Shown one piece after another: positions 9,101 to 18,128 of a stretch of 64,000 nucleotides of DNA. Below the pieces are notes generated by a model. The model did not search any database and had not been told where the DNA came from. It saw only the letters and a list, made by a program, of their open reading frames with translations. Numbering within the stretch: position 1 is the stretch's first letter; the number at the start of each line of letters is the position of its first letter. This DNA is from UBA2210 sp036825195 (lineage in GTDB: Bacteria > Desulfobacterota > Syntrophia > Syntrophales > UBA2210). Both the position numbers and the translations under genes were made by a program. The DNA lies in contig DAISYQ010000002.1 of the NCBI GenBank assembly GCA_036825195.1, positions 1 through 64,000 on the forward strand. The letters run 5' to 3'.

Positions 9101-10084
9101 TTATTTTTCTTTAAAACGATTTTCAACAATGGTGTCTTTCCAATAACGGGTTATATCTCTTGGCAAGGCGTGCCAGTAGCGATCTTCGTATTTTTCTTTT
9201 ATATAATTGAGAAATTCTTCATAATATTTCCCGGGATATTCTTCTAATGCCAGTTTTTCTCTGCCGCAGGTCATGTAATCAGGATGGGTGTTTAAAAGGG
9301 CCATGCCACCTTTTTCAGCGATCCAGTCTAACTTCTTTTTCCATATTTCTATATTTTTTCCCTTCATCAGTATAAATAATGTGAAATCTTGGGGGAGGGT
9401 GTAAGGGAGTTCAATATAACTCTTTTGATGGGGATCATTATTTACGAGAAATGGGAAAATAGTCGACACTCCTTCAGGTTGTGGTTCAAATGGATCAGTA
9501 TCAAAAGTTGACATGGCATATTCTATGTTTAAGAGTGTCATCCAATCTAGATTGTGGTGCATGGAAGGAGAGCTGAAACCGACTGAGTCCCATTCTTTCA
9601 GATAGTTGTTGATCAAAGGGGCCCGTGTCTCGAATATACGTTTGGATGAAAATAACCTTCCGTCGTGATTCAGACCGTGTACGCCTACTTCAAAACCGTT
9701 TTTAGTGAGTTCATGGCGAAGATCAGGAGAAACATTATAACGCTCAGGAACAAAATTAAATGATGATCGAAAGCCCAGGCGTTTTTCAAGATCCATAAGT
9801 TGACAACATTTTGCATGTCCTTTCGCTGTGTCTACATCATGCATCAGGATCATGGCGAATTGTTTTTGCTCCGGCCAACCAGACCAGTTGCTCGGTGGCT
9901 TGGATGCCTTGTAATCGATAGGCCATATGTCTGAAACAACACTCTTCTTGTAGTTTACATATCTTCTCCTTATAGCGATCTGAAGCTGCCTTGGGATGAA
10001 TGGCTTTAATGTGTAGTATATTGTTTTCATAGATTGAAGGTTATTCAAGATAGCTGGAAAAATCCGGCGGGTTTTAAAGTTCAT
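9101..10084 (-). CDS. polysaccharide deacetylase-like protein (NodB homology, divergent)
   Basis: A 327-residue protein with a NodB-type core. AMILMHDVDTAKGH near residue 80 matches the first metal motif (HDVD replacing TFDDG), and GVHGLNHDGRLF near residue 135 is the H-x3-H second motif. GMALLNTHPDYM resembles the last catalytic histidine segment. It should be a carbohydrate de-N-acetylase, cytoplasmic because no signal peptide is evident. AGGGTAGTAAC precedes the ATG. It lies between two FemAB-like genes with gaps of 27 and 4 bases. I infer that deacetylation followed by re-acylation modifies an amino sugar. Confidence 0.7.
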   Translation of the reverse strand: MNFKTRRIFPAILNNLQSMKTIYYTLKPFIPRQLQIAIRRRYVNYKKSVVSDIWPIDYKASKPPSNWSGWPEQKQFAMILMHDVDTAKGHAKCCQLMDLEKRLGFRSSFNFVPERYNVSPDLRHELTKNGFEVGVHGLNHDGRLFSSKRIFETRAPLINNYLKEWDSVGFSSPSMHHNLDWMTLLNIEYAMSTFDTDPFEPQPEGVSTIFPFLVNNDPHQKSYIELPYTLPQDFTLFILMKGKNIEIWKKKLDWIAEKGGMALLNTHPDYMTCGREKLALEEYPGKYYEEFLNYIKEKYEDRYWHALPRDITRYWKDTIVENRFKEK

Positions 10085-10088
10085 GTTA

Positions 10089-11129
10089 CTACCCTATATG
10101 CTTGTATAGTAGTGAGCCCATGGCCTTGAGGATCGAAATGGGCATTTTCCTCAAAATCTTATTATGTACCGGTTTAATCGTAGGGATGTCTTTGACAAAG
10201 GTGTTTTTTTGCAGATCGTATTTGTAGTAACCGATGATGCTTTCAGTTGCTCCCCATCCCGATTTGAATCGTCTGAGGCCCTGATGCTCCAGATCTGTTC
10301 TGCCGAAGCATAAACTTGTATACCCGTTTTGGCAGCCCCATCTGATAGCTTCCTGCATTATGAGATTGTTCGCCCCTGTTTGTTGATACTCCGTGTCAGA
10401 AGCGCCGAATTTGAAAAGCAGCTTTTTCCTATAGTGGAAAAAAACGGCTCCGGCAATATTCCTGTCGCGATACGATGCCAAGGTAATAAATCCCAGATTT
10501 CGAGATATAACATGATCGTGTATTTTTCTAAAAAAGTACAGCGGCTGGGGTGGAACTCCCTGTCTCTTTCTCGTCAGGCAGTGAAGTCTGTAATATTCCT
10601 CAATGGATTCCGACGTATTGAAAAAGTCAACGCTTACGCTTTCTTTTTGTGCTTTTTTGATATTTCTTTTAATATTGCTTCTGAGTTTTGAAAATACCTG
10701 TCCTTCCCCCTGTGAAAGATCGAGAGTGTGTCCAAAGAATTGTGTCGAGGGGGATATATCCTGAAGAAAGCGTTCTCCACCTCTTAATTCAAGATACTTC
10801 CATCTCTTTTTTTTACCGTACGAGATTATATGACCAAAAACATCCTGAAAGGAGACGTTTTCATCGATTATGGGTTCGCAATAATCGGTGAAGGGGAGGG
10901 AGACACCCCGTTTCCCTGTCAAGTGGCTGTTTATCTCCATCATTGGGATTATGGCATGAAATCGGTCATCGGCGACCTTTGTAACATATACGGGATTGTA
11001 TCTGTACGATTCATGAAGTGTCTTCGCCCATGCCGCAGTATGAAAAAAGGTCAGGGAATCGTTTCGCGGCAATAACGTATCCCATTCTTCGTGGTCGAGC
11101 GGATTGAGGATTTCCAAGGTTGTGGGCAT
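10089..11129 (-). CDS. FemAB-like acyltransferase, XrtA/PEP-CTERM locus type
   Basis: A 346-residue FemAB-related protein. The core segment KLRSNIKRNIKKAQKESVSV and the C-terminal LLFKFGASDTEYQQTGANN and LCFGRTDLEHQGLRRFKSGWG place it with the exosortase A-associated FemAB family. It is a paralogue of 8006-9073. Two such enzymes around one deacetylase suggest two different acyl or aminoacyl additions, or two acceptor sugars. Its ATG is only 2 bases from the stop of the upstream asparagine synthetase-like gene, so it is almost certainly in the same operon. Confidence 0.8.
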   Translation of the reverse strand: MPTTLEILNPLDHEEWDTLLPRNDSLTFFHTAAWAKTLHESYRYNPVYVTKVADDRFHAIIPMMEINSHLTGKRGVSLPFTDYCEPIIDENVSFQDVFGHIISYGKKKRWKYLELRGGERFLQDISPSTQFFGHTLDLSQGEGQVFSKLRSNIKRNIKKAQKESVSVDFFNTSESIEEYYRLHCLTRKRQGVPPQPLYFFRKIHDHVISRNLGFITLASYRDRNIAGAVFFHYRKKLLFKFGASDTEYQQTGANNLIMQEAIRWGCQNGYTSLCFGRTDLEHQGLRRFKSGWGATESIIGYYKYDLQKNTFVKDIPTIKPVHNKILRKMPISILKAMGSLLYKHIG

Positions 11130-11131
11130 TA

Positions 11132-13129
11132 TTAATGAGTTGTCCCTGCCCGAATCGTTTGCTTTCTTTTGTCAAAAAACAGATTCGGAGAAACGGGTTC
11201 GGCAGGATTTGCATGGATACCGTCGATGAACTTATCGTGGATTATCTGTGAAGACAGTATGCCTGCAATAGCCATGTTGTTAAATTCACTTACTTTATCT
11301 GATCTTCTGAGCTTGTTCAGCAGCAGTGTGACCTTTGGAGCATCAAACAGATTTGTCTCTTTCAGGGAGTGCTCGGAAAGCAGATCATGGGCATATGACG
11401 ACTTTTCCATCAGTAATCCCTGACTTATCGGTGCACGGTACGGCTGTTTAGGTCGATCGATAATTCTGTCGGGGACAATTCCTCGTGATACCTTCTTCAG
11501 GAGGTATTTTTCTTTTAATCCCATAATCTTCCATTTGGAGGGTACGCGTCCCATGAATTCCATAATCCGGTGATCGAGAAATGGAGGTCTTCCCTCCACA
11601 CCATGTGCCATGGCTACCCGTTCTCCCTGTGAGGAGAGGAGATAGTTGCTGAGGAAGATGAGCATTTCGAGATACTGCGCCTTTGCAAGATAGTCCCATT
11701 TTAGATACGATTGTGGGAGCCTATTACCAAGCTCTTCGTATCCTGAGTAGCTGTCGATTTCTGAGAGAAGATCTCTTGAAAAGAACGTTTTGATCTTGCT
11801 CGTATTATCCCATCGTGTGAGGTGCGAAAAAAACGGATCTTCCACCTTGTCAAGACTTGTTCCGAAGAAAGATCGTGTAAAATTGTCTGCTCTCCGATCT
11901 TTGAAGATGTACGGGTATAACCTGCGTATAAGAAGGGGGCGCCACTGTGATCCCGGATCTTTCGCCCAGAATTTCTTTACCTTGGCTTCCCGATAGATGT
12001 TGTACCCTCCGATTAATTCGTCTGCCCCTTCTCCGGTGAGCACCACTTTGAAGCCGCTCTTACGTACCGTTTCAGATAAGGTGAAAAGTGGAACGGGACC
12101 TGTCCTGAGTAATGGTTTTTCACAATGCCACAGAACTTCCGGGAATGAAATTCCTATCTGTTCATTTGTTATCCTGATATTGGTATGATTCGTCTTCAGG
12201 AAGGAAACCATGTGGTGCTGGTAATCACTTTCGTCGAAATCCTTTTCTTCAAAGTGTATCCCGAATGTTCTAAGATGGTTGCTGAAGTTTTTCCCTGTGA
12301 TCGCGGTGACCACGGACGAATCGAGGCCTCCGCTGAGATAGGATCCGACCGGCACATCCGCTCTCAGACGGATGCGAATCGAGTCGAACAGTAGTTCCTT
12401 GAATTGTCCGCATATATCTTCAAGGGAAGATTCAAACTGTTCTCCGGCCTGATAGAAGGGGATGTCCCAGTACTTTCGTATCATGATTTGGCCATCCGAA
12501 AGTGTCAGGTAATGTCCCGGCGGCAGTTCCTGTATGTTTGTAAATGCCGTTCTTCCGGGAAGGGTGGTCCAGAATGTGAATATCTGATCCATCGCGATAG
12601 GATCGATCTGCCGCGGAATATCATCCGCCGTGAAGATGGCCTTTATCTCGGAGGCGAAGAGTATGTGTTCATTGTTCACCGTGTAGTGGAGGGGGCATAT
12701 GCCGATGCGGTCTCTCGCAAGAAAGAGACAGTTATCCCTGCTGTTCCAGATGGCAAAGGCAAACTGACCGTTCAGCCTGTCGAGACAGCCGGAACCCATT
12801 TCTTCATAGAGGTGGAGCACCACTTCCGTGTCGGTGGTGGTGTAGAATCGGTGTCCCTTTTTCAGGAGACCTTCTTTCAATTCAGGGTAGTTGAAAATCT
12901 CTCCGTTATAGGTGATCCACAGGGTTTCATCTTCATTATGAATAGGCTGTGCACCGCCGGACAGGTCGAGGATGCTCAGTCGTGCGTGCCCGAGGCCTAT
13001 ATGGTCATCTATGTAGATTCCTGACTCATCAGGTCCCCGGTGGACGAGCGCCCCCGTCATACGCCGAACAAGTTCCGGAGAAACCGGCCCCGGTCCGTTT
13101 AGATGACATATTCCTGCTATTCCACACAT
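11132..13129 (-). CDS. AsnB-type glutamine amidotransferase, exosortase A-associated
   Basis: A 665-residue asparagine synthetase B-type protein. The N-terminal class II glutaminase begins MCGIAGICHL, so Cys2 is the nucleophile, followed by GLGHARLSILDLSGGAQPI. The C-terminal ATP-pyrophosphatase domain has the PP-loop VGSYLSGGLDSSVV and later VLTGEGADELIGGY. In EPS loci of this kind these proteins are thought to amidate a carboxylate, for instance a uronic acid or an acyl group, rather than make asparagine. That role is inference. It is 2 bases upstream of a FemAB gene and 107 bases downstream of the acyl-CoA ligase. Confidence 0.85.
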   Translation of the reverse strand: MCGIAGICHLNGPGPVSPELVRRMTGALVHRGPDESGIYIDDHIGLGHARLSILDLSGGAQPIHNEDETLWITYNGEIFNYPELKEGLLKKGHRFYTTTDTEVVLHLYEEMGSGCLDRLNGQFAFAIWNSRDNCLFLARDRIGICPLHYTVNNEHILFASEIKAIFTADDIPRQIDPIAMDQIFTFWTTLPGRTAFTNIQELPPGHYLTLSDGQIMIRKYWDIPFYQAGEQFESSLEDICGQFKELLFDSIRIRLRADVPVGSYLSGGLDSSVVTAITGKNFSNHLRTFGIHFEEKDFDESDYQHHMVSFLKTNHTNIRITNEQIGISFPEVLWHCEKPLLRTGPVPLFTLSETVRKSGFKVVLTGEGADELIGGYNIYREAKVKKFWAKDPGSQWRPLLIRRLYPYIFKDRRADNFTRSFFGTSLDKVEDPFFSHLTRWDNTSKIKTFFSRDLLSEIDSYSGYEELGNRLPQSYLKWDYLAKAQYLEMLIFLSNYLLSSQGERVAMAHGVEGRPPFLDHRIMEFMGRVPSKWKIMGLKEKYLLKKVSRGIVPDRIIDRPKQPYRAPISQGLLMEKSSYAHDLLSEHSLKETNLFDAPKVTLLLNKLRRSDKVSEFNNMAIAGILSSQIIHDKFIDGIHANPAEPVSPNLFFDKRKQTIRAGTTH

Positions 13130-13170
13130 GGTTTTTGGCTGTACATAGGTTGGTGAGCTAAATATGAAAG

Positions 13171-13200
13171 GGTAGGGGAGATTTTAACTTCCCGTTGTTG
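13171..13200 (-). repeat. intergenic hairpin element, copy A
   Basis: A 30-base element in the gap between the acyl-CoA ligase and the AsnB-like gene. It matches the element at 17551-17580 at 23 of 30 positions by eye. Both can fold as RNA on the minus strand with a GGGA/UCCC stem around a UUAAAA loop. There is no strong U-tract, so a simple terminator is not the obvious reading. It could be an RNA processing or stability element. See the finding on this pair. Confidence 0.4.
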
Positions 13201-13236
13201 TTCCCGGGCGGCCCAGATCGTCCCTGCTCTAAAAAT

Positions 13237-14775
13237 TCACTTCATCTCCAGCCGGCAGCGTGCGCGATCGATCTTGCCGGTCTCGCTTTTTGGGATATTT
13301 CTCGTTAGTTTGATGGTTCCCGGAACTTTGTGTTTCGGAAGTTTGAGCGCGCAATACCGCAGGATCTCTTTTTCGTCACATTCCAAATTTTTCGGGGTTA
13401 CCAGGGCGGCCAGTCTGCGTCCCAGAAGTTTGTCCGGCACTCCCAGAACGACAGCCTCCATCAGCAGTCCCGAGTCCATAAGCGTGTCTTCTATTTCGAG
13501 AGGATTGACCCTGTGGCCGCCTGTTTTTATCATGTCGTCATTTCTTCCCACGAGGTAAAAGAATCCCTCATCATCCTGATAGGCCATGTCTCCCGTATGG
13601 TAGGTTCCGTTGTCAAGGACCTTTGCCGTAGCTTCGTGATCCCTCCAGTATCCCTGCATGATATTAGGGCCGGATGCCACAAGTTCTCCGATTTCTCCTG
13701 CCTCAACCGCTTCTCCGCTTTTATCCAATACACGCAGATTGACTCCGGGGATGGCTTTCCCTATAGAATCAATCTTGTCTGTGAATTTGTCGGGATCGAG
13801 ATATGATAAGCGGGCCGATGCCTCTGTTGCCCCGTACATGATGTAGATTTGTGTGTGGGTCGGCAGGGATTCGCGCAGTTCCATCTTTGTTGTCCGTGAC
13901 ATATGTCCGCCGGCCTGGCTGCAGTAGCGGAGTGAATCGAGTCGGTCTCGGTATTTTGTCAGGGGTGAACGGTTGAGCAGAAATGCGTAGGTGGATGGAA
14001 CACCTGAAAATCCGGTAACACGTTCCTCTACCATCTGATTCAGAACGGAAGCGGTGAACGCAAATTTGTTGTTGATTACGACGGTCCCACCCACCGCAAA
14101 ATGCGTGTTCAGGAGAGATTTCCCCATCACATAAAAGAAGGGGAGGACCACCATCTGTATATCGTCGGCGGTAAGATTGAGGTACTGGCAGATGGATTGC
14201 GTGTTTGCTACCATGTTCAGGTGGGAGAGCATTACTCCTTTCAGTTTTCCTGTGGAACCTGACGTGAATATTATATTCGCCAGGTTGCTGTCACTTATGG
14301 GGATTACCGGATTGGGTGAGGAATCTGAAGATATCAGATTTTCCCATGGTGTGGTTGTAATGGTGGAAGACCACTCGCTATGCGGATCTTTCAGTATCAG
14401 TTCCCTGATAGTAGAATCATTCAGGTCTATGTTTCCCAGCACCCGTTCAAAGCGGGAAGAGGAAATAAGAATCGTCGGCTCTATATCCTGTAGCAAGTCT
14501 TGCAGGCAGTCCGGTTTCAGACCGGTGTTGAGAGGAACGGCGACAGCCCCTGCCTTCAGTATTCCATAGTAGCCGGTTACATATTCGGGACAATTTTCCA
14601 TCAGCAGCACAACTCTGTCGCCGTGAGTGACACCCCTGTCGAGAAGATGACGCGCCAGTATATTGGCCTGTGAATTTATCTGTGTGTAGGAGGCCCTTGT
14701 ATTTTCGTGAATAAGCGCTGTCTTTTCAGGATAAAGATCCGCGCTTCTTTCAAGGAAGTGGTGAATTAATTGCAT
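13237..14775 (-). CDS. AMP-dependent acyl-CoA/acyl-ACP ligase, exosortase A-associated
   Basis: A 512-residue ANL-superfamily adenylating enzyme. It activates a carboxylic acid as an acyl-AMP and passes it to a thiol, either CoA or a carrier-protein phosphopantetheine. Motifs in order: IIFTSGSTGKLKGVMLSH (P-loop), IMYGATEA, HTGDMAYQDDEGFFYLVGR, and IPKSETGKIDR with the catalytic Lys. It overlaps the upstream PP-loop gene by 10 bases. A stand-alone acyl carrier protein lies two genes upstream, so loading that carrier is a likely job. The acid substrate is unknown. Confidence 0.85.
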   Translation of the reverse strand: MQLIHHFLERSADLYPEKTALIHENTRASYTQINSQANILARHLLDRGVTHGDRVVLLMENCPEYVTGYYGILKAGAVAVPLNTGLKPDCLQDLLQDIEPTILISSSRFERVLGNIDLNDSTIRELILKDPHSEWSSTITTTPWENLISSDSSPNPVIPISDSNLANIIFTSGSTGKLKGVMLSHLNMVANTQSICQYLNLTADDIQMVVLPFFYVMGKSLLNTHFAVGGTVVINNKFAFTASVLNQMVEERVTGFSGVPSTYAFLLNRSPLTKYRDRLDSLRYCSQAGGHMSRTTKMELRESLPTHTQIYIMYGATEASARLSYLDPDKFTDKIDSIGKAIPGVNLRVLDKSGEAVEAGEIGELVASGPNIMQGYWRDHEATAKVLDNGTYHTGDMAYQDDEGFFYLVGRNDDMIKTGGHRVNPLEIEDTLMDSGLLMEAVVLGVPDKLLGRRLAALVTPKNLECDEKEILRYCALKLPKHKVPGTIKLTRNIPKSETGKIDRARCRLEMK

Positions 14776-15800
14776 CCCTGTATTCTCAGCTTCTTACGGG
14801 CGTATGAAACCATTTCCCTGTTTTGTTCACTGTAGATCTTTTCCATTCCTTCTTCTCTGGTCATGACCCCCTGACGTACCATGTTTGCGATCTCATATAC
14901 GTAAGGATGAAAACCATATTGCTCCAGGTGACATTGATTCGCATAGGCGTTGATCAGGCAATTGGTGGAGTTGGAATCCGTGTCCGAAGGATGTACCCAT
15001 CCCATATCGCCTAATTCACGGGTAATCTGTTCCTCGTTGTAGTCAAAGAAGGCAAGGGGATGGATATTATAGGGAAATCGTTCTTTGTAACTCTCGTAGT
15101 ACGTATCGGGTATAAAGTATGACAGTGCCTGATAACCTATCTTCTCTTCAAAGATATTTCTGACAGCCTTTTGATTGGTGTGGGTCATGGAAGGATTGGT
15201 TTTCATTATTGAGGCATGGAGTGGCGCCTGCCCGGGGGACCATCCAAAAGCAACCAGTGGAATGGACATCTCCAAGGCTGTTTTAAGGGTAATGCTCTTC
15301 ACCATGCTGATGCAGGCGGTACAAATCGAACTTGCCCTCAACAGGGCCGCTTTCGGGAATATCTCTTCCCGTTCGGCGGTGTTGAATATCGATTTCATAA
15401 CAGGCCAGTAAGGTTTTACGTTTAGATGATCAATCTCCAGGCTGTCGGTTATCTTTTCAATATTTTTAAATGCAAGAGGGGATATAAAATGGTTGTCGAA
15501 TGTCAGCGCCAGTATGCGGAGATCATAGCGTTCTCTAAGAAGTTTGAGCGTGTAGCTCGAATCCTTCCCGCCGCTGTAAGCCATAATGACATCATAGGTG
15601 GGCGCGGTTCCCCTGATTTCTGAAATCAGCGCGTCGAATTTACGGCGGTACTCTTCCTTGGTGTCACGAATGTTTGTCGCAGATTTCTCTTCGCGACGAC
15701 AGTGGTTACATATGCCTTCTTCGTCAAACCGTATTCCGGGAAACGTCCCGGGCAATATACATCGTTTGCAAATCGTTAATTGGGGTTGAAGTTGCTTCAT
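14766..15800 (-). CDS. PP-loop N-acetyl sugar amidotransferase (WbpG/PseA-like)
   Basis: A 344-residue ATP-pyrophosphatase of the N-acetyl sugar amidotransferase type. It opens with a zinc-type segment CKRCILPGTFPGIRFDEEGI followed by CNHC, then has the PP-loop IMAYSGGKDSSYTLKLL. Relatives (WbpG in Pseudomonas O-antigen, PseA-like proteins in flagellar glycans) convert an acetamido group to an acetamidino group with ammonia from HisH/HisF-like partners. No HisH or HisF homologue is near; the AsnB-type protein two genes downstream is the only glutaminase in the locus. The gene overlaps the acyl-CoA ligase by 10 bases. Confidence 0.8.
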   Translation of the reverse strand: MKQLQPQLTICKRCILPGTFPGIRFDEEGICNHCRREEKSATNIRDTKEEYRRKFDALISEIRGTAPTYDVIMAYSGGKDSSYTLKLLRERYDLRILALTFDNHFISPLAFKNIEKITDSLEIDHLNVKPYWPVMKSIFNTAEREEIFPKAALLRASSICTACISMVKSITLKTALEMSIPLVAFGWSPGQAPLHASIMKTNPSMTHTNQKAVRNIFEEKIGYQALSYFIPDTYYESYKERFPYNIHPLAFFDYNEEQITRELGDMGWVHPSDTDSNSTNCLINAYANQCHLEQYGFHPYVYEIANMVRQGVMTREEGMEKIYSEQNREMVSYARKKLRIQGCN

Positions 15801-15921
15801 TTTTTTCTCACAAAGGTGTTAGTTAATATCTATGTACAAACAGTTAGCAGAGGTTCTTATTTTTCTTCATTGTTGTGTCGCCCGAGATATTCTAACAGAC
15901 CTGTTGTTTGGGAGATACCCG

Positions 15922-16173
15922 TTATGTCCTGTCTGCAATCTTTTTTTCAACGAATCGGACAACATCTTTCAGACTGTCCAGGTTTTCCGGGACAAGTTCT
16001 TCATCTTCAATCCTGATATCGTAGGTTTCTTCTATGAAAGTAATAAGTTCAAGTATTCCTGTGGAATCAATTACACCACTTTCAATAAAAGAGGTATCTT
16101 CCTTAAGTTGTGATGCATCTCCAAAGAGGAAATTTTCAATTATGTAATCACGTATGGTGTCCAGATAATTCAT
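15922..16173 (-). CDS. acyl carrier protein
   Basis: A small acidic carrier of 83 residues from the ATG at 16173, which has AAGGA at the right distance. An in-frame ATG two codons upstream sits too close to that site, and the longer open frame is unlikely. The four-helix pattern and the attachment motif GVIDSTGILELITFIEE are clear; the Ser in DST receives 4'-phosphopantetheine. It has a YDIRIEDEEL segment in the third loop, typical of specialised carriers rather than fatty-acid AcpP. It lies between the aminotransferase and amidotransferase genes, so it probably carries an acyl group for glycan modification, loaded by the ligase at 13237-14775. Confidence 0.85.
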   Translation of the reverse strand: MNYLDTIRDYIIENFLFGDASQLKEDTSFIESGVIDSTGILELITFIEETYDIRIEDEELVPENLDSLKDVVRFVEKKIADRT

Positions 16174-16364
16174 TATCATTTCCTTTTTATGATGGTTCTG
16201 ATACAGCTCCGCCCCTTCGATTACATAGAGGTTACTCGGATACATTGATTAATGGGAAGGTTTTGCCATCCCTGCAGTATTCTTGGGTGAATAAATCAAA
16301 CCTCTTTAAACAGTTAATTAAGATTAATTCCACCCCACTAATTACATTGACGCCTGAAAAATTT

Positions 16365-17462
16365 TTACCGTAATTGTATCATTTCGACAACGTATTCGAT
16401 CTGTTCTTGTGTCAGTTCCGGAAACATGGGCAGTGACACAAATTCCTCTGCGCATTTTTCGGTGATGGGGAAGCTCTCCTTTCCCAGTCCAAGGAAACCA
16501 TAGGCAACCTGAAGGTGTATAGGAACCGGGTAATGAATTCCGCAGGATATCTCCTTCTCTGCCAGAGACGCTATCAGGTTGTCCCGGTTCTGAGCGCGAA
16601 TGGCATAAACATGGTATACATGTTTAGCATAATCTGCTTCTCTCGGAGTAATGATGTTGTCGGAAGTTGCGAGAAGACTGGTGTATAGTGATGCATTTTT
16701 TCTTCTTGCCTCTGTCCAGTTGTCAAGGTGTTTAAGTTTTGTGCTGAGTATGGCCCCCTGTATCCCATCCATGCGGGCATTCCATCCTATCATGCCATGG
16801 TAATATTTTTTGGCCTGACCGTGATCGCGGAACATCCGCATGCGTTCAGCCAGGTCGGAGTTGTTGGTTACAACCGCTCCTGCTTCCCCATAAGCTCCGA
16901 GGTTTTTCCCGGGATAAAAACTGAAACATCCCATATCTCCGATGGATCCAGATCGCTTACCCTTGTATTCGCTTCCGTGTGCCTGGCAGGCGTCTTCCAC
17001 GACGAAGAGTCCGTACCTTCGGGCAATCTCCATGATAGGATCCATATCGGCCATTTGGCCGAAGAGATGAACAGGTATAATTGCCCTTGTATGTTGCGTT
17101 ATCGCTGCTTCAATCCGATTGGGGTCCATGTTGTAAGTGTCCTGATCTACATCGACGAAGACCGGTTTTGCTCCGCAGAAGCTGATGGCCTCCGCGGTCG
17201 CTATGAATGTATCGGGGACGGTGATTACTTCGTCACCCTCACCTATGCCGAGTGCTGTAAGTGAAAGCCAGAGAGCATCCGTCCCGCTGCCCACTCCGAT
17301 GGCGTGCTGGCATCCGCAGAAACTCGCAAACTCTTCTTCGAAACGGGCGACGAATGGTCCTCCTGCAAACGCCGTATTGTTTATTACCTGACTTATTGCG
17401 TCTTGAATTTCGTTTTGTATGGATTTGTACTGAACTTTGAGATTAAGAAAAGGGACATTCAT
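16365..17462 (-). CDS. DegT/DnrJ/EryC1-family sugar aminotransferase (WbpE-like)
   Basis: A 365-residue PLP enzyme that transfers an amino group from glutamate to a keto-sugar nucleotide. It opens MNVPFLNLKVQY as many WbpE/WlbC relatives do. GVGSGTDALWLSL binds the PLP phosphate, VEDACQAHGSEY holds the Asp that contacts the pyridine nitrogen, and CFSFYPGKNLGAYGEAGA contains the Schiff-base Lys. With the oxidoreductase and acetyltransferase just upstream it matches the WbpB-WbpE-WbpD set that makes 2,3-diacetamido-2,3-dideoxy-glucuronate. A good ribosome site (AAAGGAAATAATCCG) precedes the ATG. Confidence 0.88.
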   Translation of the reverse strand: MNVPFLNLKVQYKSIQNEIQDAISQVINNTAFAGGPFVARFEEEFASFCGCQHAIGVGSGTDALWLSLTALGIGEGDEVITVPDTFIATAEAISFCGAKPVFVDVDQDTYNMDPNRIEAAITQHTRAIIPVHLFGQMADMDPIMEIARRYGLFVVEDACQAHGSEYKGKRSGSIGDMGCFSFYPGKNLGAYGEAGAVVTNNSDLAERMRMFRDHGQAKKYYHGMIGWNARMDGIQGAILSTKLKHLDNWTEARRKNASLYTSLLATSDNIITPREADYAKHVYHVYAIRAQNRDNLIASLAEKEISCGIHYPVPIHLQVAYGFLGLGKESFPITEKCAEEFVSLPMFPELTQEQIEYVVEMIQLR

Positions 17463-17550
17463 CGGATTATTTCCTTTCTTGATTTGTCCTTATGTGTCAG
17501 AGAGAGTTTAATAATCTGCAAGCGGCTTCTGTCACTCATATACGCTTACA

Positions 17551-17580
17551 GGTAAGGGAAGTTTTAACCTCCCGCTTTTA
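17551..17580 (-). repeat. intergenic hairpin element, copy B
   Basis: The second copy of the 30-base element seen at 13171-13200, in the gap between the acetyltransferase and aminotransferase genes. On the minus strand the RNA would form a GGGAGG/CUUCCC stem with a UUAAAA loop. The stem and loop are the best conserved part of the two copies. Confidence 0.4.
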
Positions 17581-17636
17581 TTGTACACATACCGTCTAAT
17601 TCTACCACGAAAACCCGGTGTAAGGCCAGGATTTCT

Positions 17637-18128
17637 CTATCTCTTGTTGGGGGTAGCGCATTCCTGAAGCGGGTGGGCGGGATTACCGGCAACTCTGGTG
17701 TTGGGTGGAACATCCTTTGTCACAACACTTCCGGCACCGACAATTGCATCTTCATGTATTGTTACCCTGCTCAGTATCGTTGTGCCTGAACCGATGGATG
17801 CTCCTTTTTTGACGAGGGTGGTTTCGACCTTCCAGTCTCTCTCGGTCTGCAATGTCCCGTCGGGATTGGTTGCTCTGGGATAGGTATCGTTGATAAACGT
17901 GACATTGTGCCCCACGAAAACATTGTCTTCAATGGTTACGCCTTCGCAGATGAAGGTGTGGCTCGATATCTTGCAGTTACTGCCGATCTTTGCGTTTTTC
18001 TGAATCTCGACAAATGCTCCAATCTTTGTGTTCTCACCAATCGAGCATCCGTAGAGGTTTATGAATTTTGACAGTTGTACATCCTTGCCAAGTTCGACAT
18101 CATCGGCTATGCATCGGTATTCGTTCAT
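17637..18128 (-). CDS. hexapeptide-repeat N-acetyltransferase (WbpD/WlbB-like)
   Basis: A 163-residue left-handed beta-helix acyltransferase. Repeated hexapeptides run through the protein (GENTKIGAFVEIQKNAKIGS, IEDNVFVGHNVTFIND, GASIGSGTTILS, EDAIVGAGSVVTKDVPP). It is expected to acetylate the 3-amino group of a UDP-2-acetamido-3-amino-uronate using acetyl-CoA. It overlaps the oxidoreductase gene by 4 bases (ATGA), so the two are translationally coupled. The family is well known from Pseudomonas WbpD and Bordetella WlbB. Confidence 0.87.
   Translation of the reverse strand: MNEYRCIADDVELGKDVQLSKFINLYGCSIGENTKIGAFVEIQKNAKIGSNCKISSHTFICEGVTIEDNVFVGHNVTFINDTYPRATNPDGTLQTERDWKVETTLVKKGASIGSGTTILSRVTIHEDAIVGAGSVVTKDVPPNTRVAGNPAHPLQECATPNKR

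Noticed and set aside
12404..13024. A 206-codon plus-strand frame opposite the AsnB-like gene
   Set aside because: It lies wholly inside a well-supported gene on the other strand, with no ribosome site and no domain-like sequence.
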